A DNA stretch of 35,884 bases from Anaerolineae bacterium (GCA_011174845.1 DUEW01000143.1:1-35884); one strand, 5' to 3'; positions 1 to 8,855 are shown, counted from the first letter of the stretch. Notes: a model not told the origin generated them from the sequence alone. Numbers and translations: made by a program.

Positions 1-1
1 C

Positions 2-2320
2 CGGTTGGGGATTGAGCTAGACGAGGATGGGTTCATTCGAGCGCTTGAGGTCGAGGGTGGATTGGTCGTTACCAGCCGACCAGGTATTTATGCCGCAGGA
101 TGTGTGACAGGCCCTAAAGACATCCCTGATAGTGTGGCTGAGGGAAGTGGTGCGGCCTCGTTAGCGTTAGGTCATTTATCCCATCGTTATTGGCCAGAAC
201 CTCTTCAAATCGAACCTATGAAGGACATCGAAGAACCCCGCGTTGGGGTCTTTGTATGCCATTGTGGAAGCAATATCGCTGGTGTGATTGATGTAAAGCG
301 GGTTGTTGAATCTGCTCTCAACATGCCAGATGTTGTGTTCGCCTCAGATCAGATGTTTTCATGCGCCGGGAATACTCAACGTGAGATTGAGGAAGCGATA
401 AAGGCTGAGGGCATCACTCGCGTGGTAATCGCAGCATGCTCACCAAAGACGCACGAGTCCATTTTCCGCGGTGTGTTGGCGCGGTCTGGGTTAAATCCCT
501 TCTTGCTGGAGATGTCGAACATCCGCAACATGGATTCATGGGTCCACAAGTTCGATAAGGAAGCGGCGACTATAAAAGCGATGGAAATGGTCGCGATGGC
601 GGTGGAGAAGGCTCGGTTACTGGTTCCATTAGAGATCACCGAATTGCCCCTAATGCAGAGCGCCGTGGTCGTGGGAGGTGGCATCGCCGGGATGACCGCT
701 GCAAGTTCCCTGGTCCGTCAGGGGTTTGAAACCCACTTGATCGAGCGTTCAAACTCGCTCGGTGGTTTGTTGAAGGAATTGGGTGACATCTCCCCAGCTG
801 GGATCAAAGCCCGTGACCTTTTGGAAGTGAAGATGCGTGAGGTCGTCGAAAGCGATGTGCAACTTCACCTTGGTGTGCAAGTTGAGTCCATTGCAGGTGT
901 GGTCGGAGATTTCCATGTCAGACTCACGAACGGAACCGAGTTTGAGGTAGGAGCGGTCCTGCTCGCTATGGGATCCAAACCCTATCAACCGACTGAATTC
1001 GGATACGGCGAAGATCCACGAGTAATCACGAATGTAGAATTAGAGCGATTGATCGAGCAGGGTGGATTAGATGCGGATCGGGTTACCTTTGTCGCGTGCG
1101 TTGGTTCGCGCCAAGGTCGAATGGGCTGCTCTCGCTACTGCTGTACATCGATGATCGCACAAGCTCTGCGGCTTCGTCAGATGGGTAAGAAAGTTCGTGT
1201 CTTGTATAAGGATATCCGCACGTATAGCCGTCAGGCTGAAGAGCTTTATGAGGAAGCGATGCGCGCCGGTGTGCAGTTCTTTCGTTATGACTCCAACTCG
1301 ACACCACAAGAGGCGATCGCATTCAGGAATGAATACGTTGAGGTTTTCGATAGCCTTCTCGGAGCGAAAATACGTATCCCGACCGACCTATTGGTGTTGG
1401 TGGTGGGATTGAGCCCATGTGAGAACGATCTTGTTGAGCAATTAAAACTATCCCGCAGCGAGGATGGCTTCTTAATGGAGTTGCATCCTAAATTGGGGCC
1501 GGCAGAGACAGCATCTCAAGGGATTTACTTAGCCGGCACGGTTCAAGGCGCGAAGGATGTACGTGAGTCTATGGCTCAAGCGTTAGCCGCGGCGGGAAAA
1601 GCCGGCGCTCTGTTGTCTCGCGGCGTGATTGAGAAGGAGCCTCTTACCGCTCGAGTACATGAGGAGTTGTGTACCGGTTGCATGCGGTGTGTAAAAGTGT
1701 GTCCTTATGGCGCGATAGAGCAGCTCGGACCAGTCAAAGAAGGGAAGGTTCGAATTCTCGAGGCCGCTTGCATGGGATGTGGGACATGTGCTGCGGAGTG
1801 CAACTTCGATGCAATCGAGATGCCCTACTTCACCAAGAGCCAAATCTTGGCTCAAATCGACGCGGCGTTAAAGGATCAGCCTGAAAGTAAATGCATTGTC
1901 TTCACCTGCAATTGGTGCTCATATGCGGGAGCTGATCTAGCCGGCATCGAAAAGCGTCAATATCCGACCTCAGCACGTATCGTTCGAACCATGTGCTCCG
2001 CGCGGTTTGAAGAAGATTTCATCGATCGTGCCTTCGAGAATGGCGCTGGGGCAGTCTTGGTTACGGGTTGTCGATTGACTGAAACGGGATCTGACTGTCA
2101 CTACAATTATGCCAATCGTCTTACCTTCAAACGTTTCAATCACTGGCAGAGGAAATATGCACGAAAGGGAATCGACTCGGAGAGGCTGCAATTGGAATGG
2201 GTTTCCGCAGCAGAGGGCAAGGAGTTCGCAGAGAAGATACGAGAGATGGATGAAGTTCTCCAGAGGTACGCGCTCAATGTACACCAAAAGACCTCTGAGA
2301 ACGAACCCGCTTCAGATTGA
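2..2320 (+). CDS. hdrA: HdrA-like flavoprotein with C-terminal MvhD domain (5' end outside window)
   Basis: This is a heterodisulfide reductase subunit A-type flavin/iron-sulfur protein, the usual electron-branching hub of Hdr complexes. The reading frame is open to the left edge, so the N-terminus is missing. Counting residue 1 at base 5, residues 1-65 look like the tail of one flavin domain (SRPGIYAAGCVTGPKDIPDS). A second HdrA unit then begins (VGVFVCHCGSN near 80, SCAGN near 120, ACSPKTHE near 145). It has a dinucleotide-binding GGGIAG at 224-229 and the HdrA cysteine cluster GCSRYCC near 377. Two ferredoxin-type 4Fe-4S motifs follow: C556/559/562/566 and C589/592/595/599. From about 630 there is an MvhD-like domain (CNWC at 635-638, further Cys near 664 and 689). 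The protein therefore looks like a long, tandem-HdrA plus MvhD fusion. It is followed after 52 bases by the HdrD-like gene. Family assignment is firm; the electron donors and acceptors are inferred. Confidence 0.9.
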   Translation, partial: RLGIELDEDGFIRALEVEGGLVVTSRPGIYAAGCVTGPKDIPDSVAEGSGAASLALGHLSHRYWPEPLQIEPMKDIEEPRVGVFVCHCGSNIAGVIDVKRVVESALNMPDVVFASDQMFSCAGNTQREIEEAIKAEGITRVVIAACSPKTHESIFRGVLARSGLNPFLLEMSNIRNMDSWVHKFDKEAATIKAMEMVAMAVEKARLLVPLEITELPLMQSAVVVGGGIAGMTAASSLVRQGFETHLIERSNSLGGLLKELGDISPAGIKARDLLEVKMREVVESDVQLHLGVQVESIAGVVGDFHVRLTNGTEFEVGAVLLAMGSKPYQPTEFGYGEDPRVITNVELERLIEQGGLDADRVTFVACVGSRQGRMGCSRYCCTSMIAQALRLRQMGKKVRVLYKDIRTYSRQAEELYEEAMRAGVQFFRYDSNSTPQEAIAFRNEYVEVFDSLLGAKIRIPTDLLVLVVGLSPCENDLVEQLKLSRSEDGFLMELHPKLGPAETASQGIYLAGTVQGAKDVRESMAQALAAAGKAGALLSRGVIEKEPLTARVHEELCTGCMRCVKVCPYGAIEQLGPVKEGKVRILEAACMGCGTCAAECNFDAIEMPYFTKSQILAQIDAALKDQPESKCIVFTCNWCSYAGADLAGIEKRQYPTSARIVRTMCSARFEEDFIDRAFENGAGAVLVTGCRLTETGSDCHYNYANRLTFKRFNHWQRKYARKGIDSERLQLEWVSAAEGKEFAEKIREMDEVLQRYALNVHQKTSENEPASD

Positions 2321-2372
2321 GGTATAACAAGCCTGAACGCCGAAAGATTTTAGGAAATTCATTTGGATTTTA

Positions 2373-3533
2373 ATGGAAAACGCTGATTATTTCGTCCTCG
2401 ATGATGAACTTTGGGAAGAATTACTGGCGCTGACCGACGGCGAAGCTGCGCCTTGTTTTCAATGTGGTGTGTGTACCGCATCCTGCCCTTGGGGTCTTGT
2501 ACGTGGAGAGACCTTTTCGGTAAGAAAGCTCATCCGGCAGGTTCAATTGGGCACATTGAACGAGCAGGAGGATTTGTGGTTGTGTACGACCTGTTCCCAA
2601 TGTGAACCATACTGCCCACGCGGTGTGCCGGTCGTTGAAATCATCCAAGCTCTACGCTATATGATGTGGAAACGTCGGGCTATCCTGGAAGGATTGCCTT
2701 CTCTCCTTTGGTCCGTTTATTGGAATAATAATCCCTGGTTTCAACCACCATCCCAGCGGACTCAATGGGCATTAACGCTCGATCTGCCAACGTATGATCC
2801 AGATCACCATGATATTTTGCTCTATATTGGTTGTACCGCTTCCTATGATCGACGTGCGCAGAATCTTGCGCATTCATTGATACAAATCTTGAGGGCGTTT
2901 CAAATCCCCTTCGGTGTGCTTGGAGAAGATGAGCCGTGTTGTGGCGAAACGATCCTCAGACTTGGTCATCTGCCCTATTTCAAAGAGATCGCTGAGGCTG
3001 GAGCTAAGATCTTTCGAGATAGAGGGGTGGGGAAGCTGGTCGCGATATCCCCGCATTGCTATGACGTATTTTTGAATCACTATCCAGAGGTAAACAGAGA
3101 CTTTGAACCGCTGCATTACACCGAATATCTGGCTTCGGTCATCGAAACGGGTGGATTGAAGTTTCAAAAAACCTTTGACCGCAAGGTGACCTATCACGAT
3201 CCCTGCTACCTGGGGCGGAGAAACCAGGGTTACGAGGCGCCCCGTAAGATCCTGGAAAGCATCCCTGGCGTGACACTCGTTGAGATGGAGAACTCCGGGA
3301 TGGATGCCTTGTGTTGTGGGGGAGGAGGAGGGAGGATGTGGATGGAGACAGCTCCAGGCGAACGCTTCTCCGACCTCCGTGTACAGGAAGCTGCAGCGAC
3401 AGGAGCTAATGTCATTGCCACGGCGTGTCCCTTCTGCATCACGTGTTTGGAGGATGGTGTCAAATCAATGGGGATCGAAGGATTAGAGGTGTTAGATATT
3501 GTTGAAATCGCTGCGCAAGTTCTTCAAAAATAG
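2373..3533 (+). CDS. HdrC-HdrB fusion (HdrD-like) iron-sulfur protein
   Basis: This 386-residue protein fuses an HdrC-type ferredoxin domain to an HdrB-type cysteine-rich domain, like HdrD and related 'FeS oxidoreductases'. The N-terminus has two 4Fe-4S motifs, C28/31/34/38 and C71/74/77/81. The C-terminal part has two CCG modules. The first is C154, C189-C190 and C229 (SPHCY); the second is C278 (HDPCYLGR), C314-C315 (CCGGGGG), C352 and C355. In the family these cysteines hold non-cubane iron-sulfur clusters that reduce disulfides or comparable substrates. No membrane segment is obvious, so it is probably cytoplasmic and a partner of the HdrA-MvhD protein encoded just upstream. The ATG at 2373 is the natural start, although no strong ribosome-binding site is visible. 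All cluster ligands look intact. The physiological substrate is unknown. Confidence 0.9.
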   Translation: MENADYFVLDDELWEELLALTDGEAAPCFQCGVCTASCPWGLVRGETFSVRKLIRQVQLGTLNEQEDLWLCTTCSQCEPYCPRGVPVVEIIQALRYMMWKRRAILEGLPSLLWSVYWNNNPWFQPPSQRTQWALTLDLPTYDPDHHDILLYIGCTASYDRRAQNLAHSLIQILRAFQIPFGVLGEDEPCCGETILRLGHLPYFKEIAEAGAKIFRDRGVGKLVAISPHCYDVFLNHYPEVNRDFEPLHYTEYLASVIETGGLKFQKTFDRKVTYHDPCYLGRRNQGYEAPRKILESIPGVTLVEMENSGMDALCCGGGGGRMWMETAPGERFSDLRVQEAAATGANVIATACPFCITCLEDGVKSMGIEGLEVLDIVEIAAQVLQK

Positions 3534-3773
3534 ATCTTCCTTTTCTTGTGGAATCGAATTCTATGGAATTACTTTCTTGCGAGATTGGGTGGGATTGATC
3601 TCTTAGATATAAAACAAAGGTTTATGTAACATCCATCCTGAGACCGATCTTGAGTTTGTCGAAGAGTTGCTGTTGCAGGATGACGTCTTGACAAATGGCA
3701 TCCCTCGTACTCTTGCGGACTAAGGGTGGCACCAATCTTTTACAGGAATAAGCTTTATCCCCGGAGGCAACCG
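3534..3773. other. intergenic spacer between hdrD-like gene and etfA
   Basis: This spacer of about 240 bases has no convincing gene. Around 3632-3685 it carries a degenerate member of the CATCCTGAG...CAGGATGAC inverted-repeat family seen elsewhere in the window. A GGAGG at 3763-3767 is the likely etfA ribosome-binding site. No terminator with a T-tract is evident, so read-through from the hdr genes into etfAB is possible. Confidence 0.5.
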
Positions 3774-4796
3774 TTGGTCGCTTCGCTGTACGGCGTCGAA
3801 GATGAACAGAAAGCCATCTGGGTCTTCCTAGAACAAATGGAAGGCGAAGTGGAAAGGGTATCGCTGGAGATTCTGTCCAAAGGGAGACAACTTGCAGATG
3901 AGGCCGGCTGGTCGCTTGTTGGTTTGCTTCTTGGCCATCAAGTTAGTGACCAAGCGGAGAGAATGGTTGCTTATGGTGCTGATGAAGTTTGGCTAGCAGT
4001 ACATCCGCTCTTGGAGTACTTCACAGTAGATGCATACGCGCACGTTGTAGAACAAGCGATGTTGAAAGGCCGACCCAGCGTCTTCCTCTGTGGTGCGACT
4101 CCAAACGGAAGAGATTTAGCGGGACGACTGGCAGTAAGGCTTCGAACGGGGCTCAACGCCGATTGCACCGATCTACGACTCAATCCGGAAAACGGCATGC
4201 TTACGTCTGAGGTCACGGGTTTTGGGGGAGGCGTGTTGGCGTTGCTTGAGTCACCCCACCATCGACCGCAGATGTCCACCGTGCGACCAGGGGTGTTCCC
4301 CATGGGTGAGGAGGATCCAAACAGAGAAGGACATGTCCATGAGATGGAATTCGAGCTCGCTGAAGGGATGATTCACACGAAATTGATTCAGCGTGTGGTG
4401 GGGGAAGGTGTTGACCTTACTCAAACACCGGTCCTTGTCTGTGGTGGTCGTGGGATTGAAGGCAAGTTCGACATGCTCCAAGAATTTGCTCATCTGATGA
4501 ACGGCGAAGTCGGTGCAACACGGCCTCCAGTGGATGAGGGACACATCGAACGTGAACGACAGGTAGGACAGACGGGTGTTGTTTGTCGCCCGAAGGTTGC
4601 TTTCGCTTGCGGCATCAGTGGGGCATTCCACTTTGTGGTTGGCATTCAAGATGCCGACATTGTGGTGGCGATCAACTCAGATCCAAACGCACCGATCTTT
4701 GAATATACGGATTTTTGCATTGTGGATGACGCCCTTCAGTTCGTTCCAGCGTTGATTGAGGCTATTCAAATGGATCGAGCAACGGCAAATGACTGA
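3774..4796 (+). CDS. etfA: electron transfer flavoprotein subunit alpha
   Basis: EtfA forms a heterodimer with EtfB and binds FAD; it passes electrons between dehydrogenases and other redox partners. The C-terminal FAD domain is intact: GGRG near residue 222, RPPVDEG near 249, QVGQTG near 262, GISGA near 280 and AINSDPNAPIF near 300. The N-terminal alpha/beta domain starts with the family-typical AIWVFLEQ. I chose the TTG at 3774 because GGAGG at 3763-3767 lies six bases upstream and the protein then begins close to the family N-terminus. An in-frame GTG at 3726 gives 16 more residues but has only AGG touching it. The stop overlaps the etfB start. The etfA-etfB order is the reverse of the common etfB-etfA order, and hdr genes lie directly upstream. 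Identity is firm; the exact start is less so. Confidence 0.93.
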   Translation: MVASLYGVEDEQKAIWVFLEQMEGEVERVSLEILSKGRQLADEAGWSLVGLLLGHQVSDQAERMVAYGADEVWLAVHPLLEYFTVDAYAHVVEQAMLKGRPSVFLCGATPNGRDLAGRLAVRLRTGLNADCTDLRLNPENGMLTSEVTGFGGGVLALLESPHHRPQMSTVRPGVFPMGEEDPNREGHVHEMEFELAEGMIHTKLIQRVVGEGVDLTQTPVLVCGGRGIEGKFDMLQEFAHLMNGEVGATRPPVDEGHIERERQVGQTGVVCRPKVAFACGISGAFHFVVGIQDADIVVAINSDPNAPIFEYTDFCIVDDALQFVPALIEAIQMDRATAND

Positions 4797-5586
4797 TTTC
4801 AAGATCGTTGTATGCATGAAAGTTGTCCCTAAACCGGAGGAAATCCGGGTCGATCCGGAAACCCGACGGCTTGAGCGCAGTCAGGTGCGATCTGAGTTTA
4901 ACCCTCCGGACATGAACGCCTTGGAGATGGCCCTTAGACTTAAGGATCTTTACAATGCACGAGTGATTATCCTTTCGATGGGACCTGCTTTCTTCGAGCC
5001 GTATCTCCGAATTGGCCTGGCGATGGGTGCGGACGAAGCTTTTCTTCTCAGTGATCGACGATTTGCTGGAGCGGACACGTTGGCGACGACCTACACGCTA
5101 GCAAAGGGCATCGAGAAGCTTGGTCACCCAGATCTAATCATTTGTGGTGAGGAGTCCTCGGATGGTGCTACAGGTCAGGTTCCACCAGGGTTAGCCGAAT
5201 GGTTGGGTATACCGCAAATCACACTCGTGACCGATATCGAAATGGATCTTGAACAACGGGTAGTAAGGGGTCGGCGAGAGGTAAGAGGCGGGCATGAAAT
5301 GCTGGAAGTCCCCACGCCTGCCGTAATTTCGGTAAAAACGGCCTCGAATGAACCTAGATTCATGGATTATGAGATTAAAGATAAAGCCTTCAAGCAAACA
5401 AAAATTGGAGTGTGGTCGTGTGAAGACATCGAGGCGGATGAAGGGTACATCGGGGTACCTGGATCACCGACCATCGTCACTGGATTTGAGCAGGCCACCA
5501 TTCGGGAGCGAAAACGAGAGTTCCTGCCAGGGGCTCGAGACGAGGTTGTAAGACGACTGCTCGAATCAATCCAAGATTATTTGTGA
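4789..5586 (+). CDS. etfB: electron transfer flavoprotein subunit beta
   Basis: This 265-residue protein is the beta partner of ETF and binds AMP or a second FAD. It opens with the family N-terminus KIVVCMKVVPKPEEI and has NPPDMNALE at 38-46. SDRRFAGADTLAT (88-100) and DGATGQVPP (125-133) sit where bifurcating-type ETFs carry similar motifs, so a bifurcating ETF is possible, though sequence reading alone cannot settle it. The ATG at 4789 overlaps the end of etfA by eight bases, which implies translational coupling. A longer in-frame start at 4756 would extend into etfA and add residues unlike the family. A hairpin about 115 bases downstream may end the operon. Confidence 0.93.
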   Translation: MTDFKIVVCMKVVPKPEEIRVDPETRRLERSQVRSEFNPPDMNALEMALRLKDLYNARVIILSMGPAFFEPYLRIGLAMGADEAFLLSDRRFAGADTLATTYTLAKGIEKLGHPDLIICGEESSDGATGQVPPGLAEWLGIPQITLVTDIEMDLEQRVVRGRREVRGGHEMLEVPTPAVISVKTASNEPRFMDYEIKDKAFKQTKIGVWSCEDIEADEGYIGVPGSPTIVTGFEQATIRERKREFLPGARDEVVRRLLESIQDYL

Positions 5587-5697
5587 GACATTCATCGGGG
5601 GGTCAAGACTGACAATCGAAGAAGTCTTGTCACAATTACATAAGTCCATAGCGGAGATCAAATTTCAAACTTTTATTGGATGAATCTTAGCTTTGAT

Positions 5698-5730
5698 GTA
5701 GAGGCGGGGTTACCCCGCCTTTACTTTGCT
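5698..5730 (+). terminator. hairpin downstream of etfB, member of a dispersed repeat
   Basis: Bases 5702-5709 (AGGCGGGG) pair perfectly with 5713-5720 (CCCCGCCT) around a TTA loop, and TTTACTTTGCTT follows. It could end the hdr-etf transcript. A diverged copy, with the same flanking GTAG and ACTTTG, lies at about 16611-16640 upstream of the OCD-like gene. It is therefore part of a dispersed hairpin repeat rather than a dedicated terminator. Confidence 0.55.
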
Positions 5731-5870
5731 TCGGTTTTCTAGGTTCTATGAAATGCCCCCGAGTATCGCATAGTGGCGACCTTTTGTGGCTTGTGCTAGC
5801 ATACTCCTAACGAGTCGGGCGTAAACAGTGTTACCAACATACAAGTGAGCTGTCCGCATAAGGCAATAAG

Positions 5871-6149
5871 ATGGATTTAGATAAAACTTTGATCATGCTC
5901 ACGCCAAAACGGCGGATCGCCTTAGCTGAGTGGCTTACTGCACATGTCCCTAAACGACCTGAACAGATTGAACCCGGCCGATGGTTCAGTCTCAGGAATG
6001 GGGTTGCAGGATATCTAACGCTTCAGGAATTTAATGCCATGCTACAGGTTTCCAATCATGGACTTATTGATGTCTTACATCATCCCAAACCGAGTGAGAA
6101 GAGTCTGTTGCGGAATGCAATAATTTTGCTCACGGAAAACCTTATATAG
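5871..6149 (+). CDS. small hypothetical protein, 92 aa
   Basis: I do not recognise this protein. It has 92 residues and no signal peptide, membrane segment or cysteine motif. It mixes basic and hydrophobic stretches (TPKRRIALAEWLTAHVPKRP near the N-terminus, LLRNAIILLTENLI at the end). The ATG at 5871 has AAGG eight bases upstream, which supports translation. It stands alone between the etf operon and the convergent pyk gene, and no partner is suggested by context. A real gene is more likely than not because the frame is open and has a ribosome-binding site, but this is not certain. Confidence 0.5.
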   Translation: MDLDKTLIMLTPKRRIALAEWLTAHVPKRPEQIEPGRWFSLRNGVAGYLTLQEFNAMLQVSNHGLIDVLHHPKPSEKSLLRNAIILLTENLI

Positions 6150-6363
6150 ACCAAGCCTCAGGTATTTCTGCTCATTCTTGATCTAAAACCTTCAGCAAGC
6201 CCTCTTTATTTAGGAGGGTGTGATCTTCCACTGCATGATGTCATTCCGAGCGCAGCGAGGAATCCCTATGACGATTCTGATCAAATGGCACAAGTATAGG
6301 AATCCTGGACGCAAAACGCATTGGAACGACATAACGAGGGGCAGGGAGGAGAATTTGGATAAA
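6150..6363. other. spacer with one interspersed repeat fragment
   Basis: No gene is supported here. Bases 6240-6265 hold a fragment of the GTCATTC(C/T)GAG-type repeat that occurs in three fuller modules at 25200-25579. A short open frame over the same bases (6220-6420) is explained by the repeat and by the antisense of pyk. Confidence 0.5.
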
Positions 6364-7794
6364 CTATTCGATGGTATGGAGAAGGGTGAAGTTTGGCGGT
6401 CCCATAGCGCCTATCGGTAGGCTTGCTACCAAAACGACCTGTTCACCGGAACGAACGATACCAGAGGCGAGACATGCCTGTCGAACGCGGTCGATCATCT
6501 CTTCTACCGAGTGAGCCATTGGCACTTGGTAGGGGATAACTCCCCAAAATAACGCCATCCGTTGGTAAGTGATCTGTTCAGGAGTGAACGCGAGAATGGG
6601 AGCTTGTGGCCGCGATTTTGACATCAATCGCGCGGTTCTTCCAGATCGGGTGAATACTGCGATAGCGGCAACGCCTCGATCATACGCTAAAGCGCGAGCA
6701 GCATGTGTAGTTGCTACAGCATCGTCCTCAGTGGTGGCAACCTCATCCAAAGGCCTATATCCCCATTCAGGGGCGTGTTCCTCAGCATCGATGATGATAC
6801 GAGACATGGTTTGAACAGCCTGGGTCGGGTATTTACCGATTGCGGTTTCTCCAGACAGCATAAGCGCGTCGCTACCGTCAAAGACAGCGTTGGCGACATC
6901 TGAAGCCTCAGCGCGAGTCGGATGTGGATCGTCGATCATGGTCTCGAGCATCTGGGTCGCGGTGATCACACATTTTAGTTTTTCGTTCGCGCACTGGATG
7001 ATGCGTTTCTGAAGAGAGGGGACGCGTTCAGGAGACATCGTAACACCCAAATCTCCTCTGGCAACCATCACCCCATCACATTCTTCGAAGATCGCGTCGA
7101 GTTGCTCGATAGCTTCAGGTGTCTCAAGCTTAGCGATGATCGGTACTCCTTGGGCTTTAGCATCCTTCGCGATCATGCTCTTGTGTAGTTCGACCAAATC
7201 CTCGGCTCGCCGCACGAAGGATAGCGCCACCATATCAACGCCTTGATCCAGGCCGAAGGAGATGTCCTCCAGGTCCTTCGACGTCAAGGGTGGTGCTGAA
7301 AGTTGAACTCCTGGCAAATGGATTCCCTTATGACTTCCCAAAGGTCCTCCATGGACGACCTCTGTTTCTACATCTGGCGCTGAGATCGAAGTTACCGAAA
7401 GCTCCATCGCGCCGTCATCGATCAGAATTTGGTCACCGGGTTTGACATCACGAGGGAGAGCGGGGTAATTAACGTGTACACGATCAGCGGTCCCAAGGAT
7501 GGGAGTTGTGGTGAGGATGAAACGCTCACCATCTTTGAGAATGACCGGATCTTCTTGAGCAAGCTCTCCGGTGCGCAACTTCGATCCCTGAAGATCTTGC
7601 AGAATGGCAATGGACCGACCAGTTTCCTTTGCCACCTCTCGAATGTGGTGTATCACGTTGGCATATTCTTGGTGATCGCCGTGGGAGAAGTTGAGTCGGG
7701 CGACATCCATTCCAGCCGCTACCAATTCGCGCAATTGGTCAACGGATTTGGTGGCCGGTCCTATGGTCGCGATGATTTTTGCTCGCCGTCTCAT
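6364..7794 (-). CDS. pyk: pyruvate kinase
   Basis: Pyruvate kinase converts phosphoenolpyruvate and ADP to pyruvate and ATP, the last step of glycolysis. The 476-residue protein starts MRRRAKIIATIGPAT and carries ARLNFSHGD (32-40) and the active-site region IIAKLETPEAIEQLD with its catalytic Lys. It also has MVARGDLGV and TATQMLETM followed by TRAEASDVANAVFDGSDA. The length is normal for a bacterial single-copy enzyme without the extra C-terminal PEP-utiliser domain. The ATG at 7794 was chosen because the frame upstream (to 7971) encodes residues unlike any pyruvate kinase and runs into argF. It lies 37 bases after argF on the same strand, so the two are probably cotranscribed. Confidence 0.97.
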   Translation of the reverse strand: MRRRAKIIATIGPATKSVDQLRELVAAGMDVARLNFSHGDHQEYANVIHHIREVAKETGRSIAILQDLQGSKLRTGELAQEDPVILKDGERFILTTTPILGTADRVHVNYPALPRDVKPGDQILIDDGAMELSVTSISAPDVETEVVHGGPLGSHKGIHLPGVQLSAPPLTSKDLEDISFGLDQGVDMVALSFVRRAEDLVELHKSMIAKDAKAQGVPIIAKLETPEAIEQLDAIFEECDGVMVARGDLGVTMSPERVPSLQKRIIQCANEKLKCVITATQMLETMIDDPHPTRAEASDVANAVFDGSDALMLSGETAIGKYPTQAVQTMSRIIIDAEEHAPEWGYRPLDEVATTEDDAVATTHAARALAYDRGVAAIAVFTRSGRTARLMSKSRPQAPILAFTPEQITYQRMALFWGVIPYQVPMAHSVEEMIDRVRQACLASGIVRSGEQVVLVASLPIGAMGPPNFTLLHTIE

Positions 7795-7831
7795 GTCGTT
7801 CTTCGCATTTGAAATCAGTCTGAAAGCCCTT

Positions 7832-8749
7832 TCATCCCATAAGTGTGACAAGCACCGCCTTCTGAGCGTGCATTCGATTCTCGGCTTGCAGGAAGATCCT
7901 CGATTGTGGTCCATCGGCCACATCGTCTGTGATCTCTTGTCCACGATGAGCAGGCAAGCAATGCAGAACAATCGCTGTTGTATCCGCCCGCGAGACCAAT
8001 TCGCTGTTTACCTGGTAAGGTTTGAAAACCGACTCTCGTTGTTTGGTCTCCTCCTCCTGTCCCATGCTTACCCACGTATCGGTGTAAATCACATGAGCGC
8101 CCTTGACCGCCTCTTTGGGATCTCGTTCAGTTTTAATCGAGATACCGGTCTCGCTAGCCATCTCTTTCGCACACCCCAGCACATCCTGTGGAAGATCGTA
8201 GCCCTCTGGTGAGGCGATGGTGAAGTTCATTCCTAAACGTGCACACGCGAAAAGAAGTGAAGTCGCCACGTTGTTGCCATCACCGATGAAAGCAACATTC
8301 AGATCCACGAGGTGGTCGAAGCTCTCAAGTATCGTCAATACATCTGCCAACGCTTGACAGGGGTGGTTGTAGTCACTGAGACCATTGATAACCGGAACGG
8401 ACGCGTGGTGTGCCAGTTCTAAGATATGCTTGTGCTCGAATACCCGAGCCATGATTCCATCGACGTAACCGGATAATACTCTACTGATGTCGGCGATGGA
8501 TTCGCGCTTTCCAAGGCCGATCTCATTCGGGGAGAGATAGAGTGCATCTCCAGCGAGATGTCTCATTGCCATATCAAAGGAGACTCTGGTGCGAAGGCTA
8601 GGCTTTTGGAAAACCATTGCGAGCACCTTTCCAGCGAGCAATGGTTCATTCCCTCCCCTTTGCCATTCAATTTTCAGGCGGACGGCCAGGTTGAGCAGCT
8701 CATTTAATTCCTGCGATGATGTATCGACGAGGGATAGGAAATGACGCAT
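7832..8749 (-). CDS. argF: ornithine carbamoyltransferase
   Basis: This enzyme makes citrulline from ornithine and carbamoyl phosphate in arginine biosynthesis; it can also run in reverse in arginine catabolism. The 305-residue product has the carbamoyl-phosphate motif SLRTR (51-55, usually STRTR), HPCQ (129-132), the ornithine loop DTWVSMG (224-230) and HCLP (263-266). These distinguish it from aspartate carbamoyltransferase. The start at 8749 (MRHFLSLVD) has GGAGA nine bases upstream and matches the family N-terminus. An extended start at 8803 would add 18 unrelated residues. No other arg genes are nearby; pyk follows on the same strand. The T-to-L change in the STRTR motif is tolerated in the family as far as I know. 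Confidence 0.96.
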   Translation of the reverse strand: MRHFLSLVDTSSQELNELLNLAVRLKIEWQRGGNEPLLAGKVLAMVFQKPSLRTRVSFDMAMRHLAGDALYLSPNEIGLGKRESIADISRVLSGYVDGIMARVFEHKHILELAHHASVPVINGLSDYNHPCQALADVLTILESFDHLVDLNVAFIGDGNNVATSLLFACARLGMNFTIASPEGYDLPQDVLGCAKEMASETGISIKTERDPKEAVKGAHVIYTDTWVSMGQEEETKQRESVFKPYQVNSELVSRADTTAIVLHCLPAHRGQEITDDVADGPQSRIFLQAENRMHAQKAVLVTLMG

Positions 8750-8785
8750 CGTTTTATCTCCAATTGATGAGTGAAAGACGCTGGC

Positions 8786-8794
8786 AGTATAGCA
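8786..8794 (-). promoter_or_regulatory. extended -10 promoter for argF
   Basis: Read on the minus strand this is TGCTATACT, a TGn-extended -10 box close to TATAAT. No clear -35 is present, which fits an extended -10 promoter. It would place the transcript start about 30 bases upstream of the argF ATG. Confidence 0.5.
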
Positions 8795-8855
8795 TAGGTG
8801 CATGCTCTCTAGCTAAATCTTTAAACGGCCAAGAGTTAGCCGTCAGCTTATTAAA

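Noticed and set aside
3722-3736. T-box-like sequence (AAGGGTGGCACCA) before etfA
   Set aside because: It matches only the first part of the T-box consensus AGGGTGGNACCGCG and lacks the GCG end. No terminator follows, and etfA is not a typical T-box target. It is probably coincidence.
7795-7971. N-terminal extension of pyruvate kinase
   Set aside because: The frame stays open but the residues do not resemble pyruvate kinase. It overlaps argF, and MRRRAKIIATIG is the normal family start.
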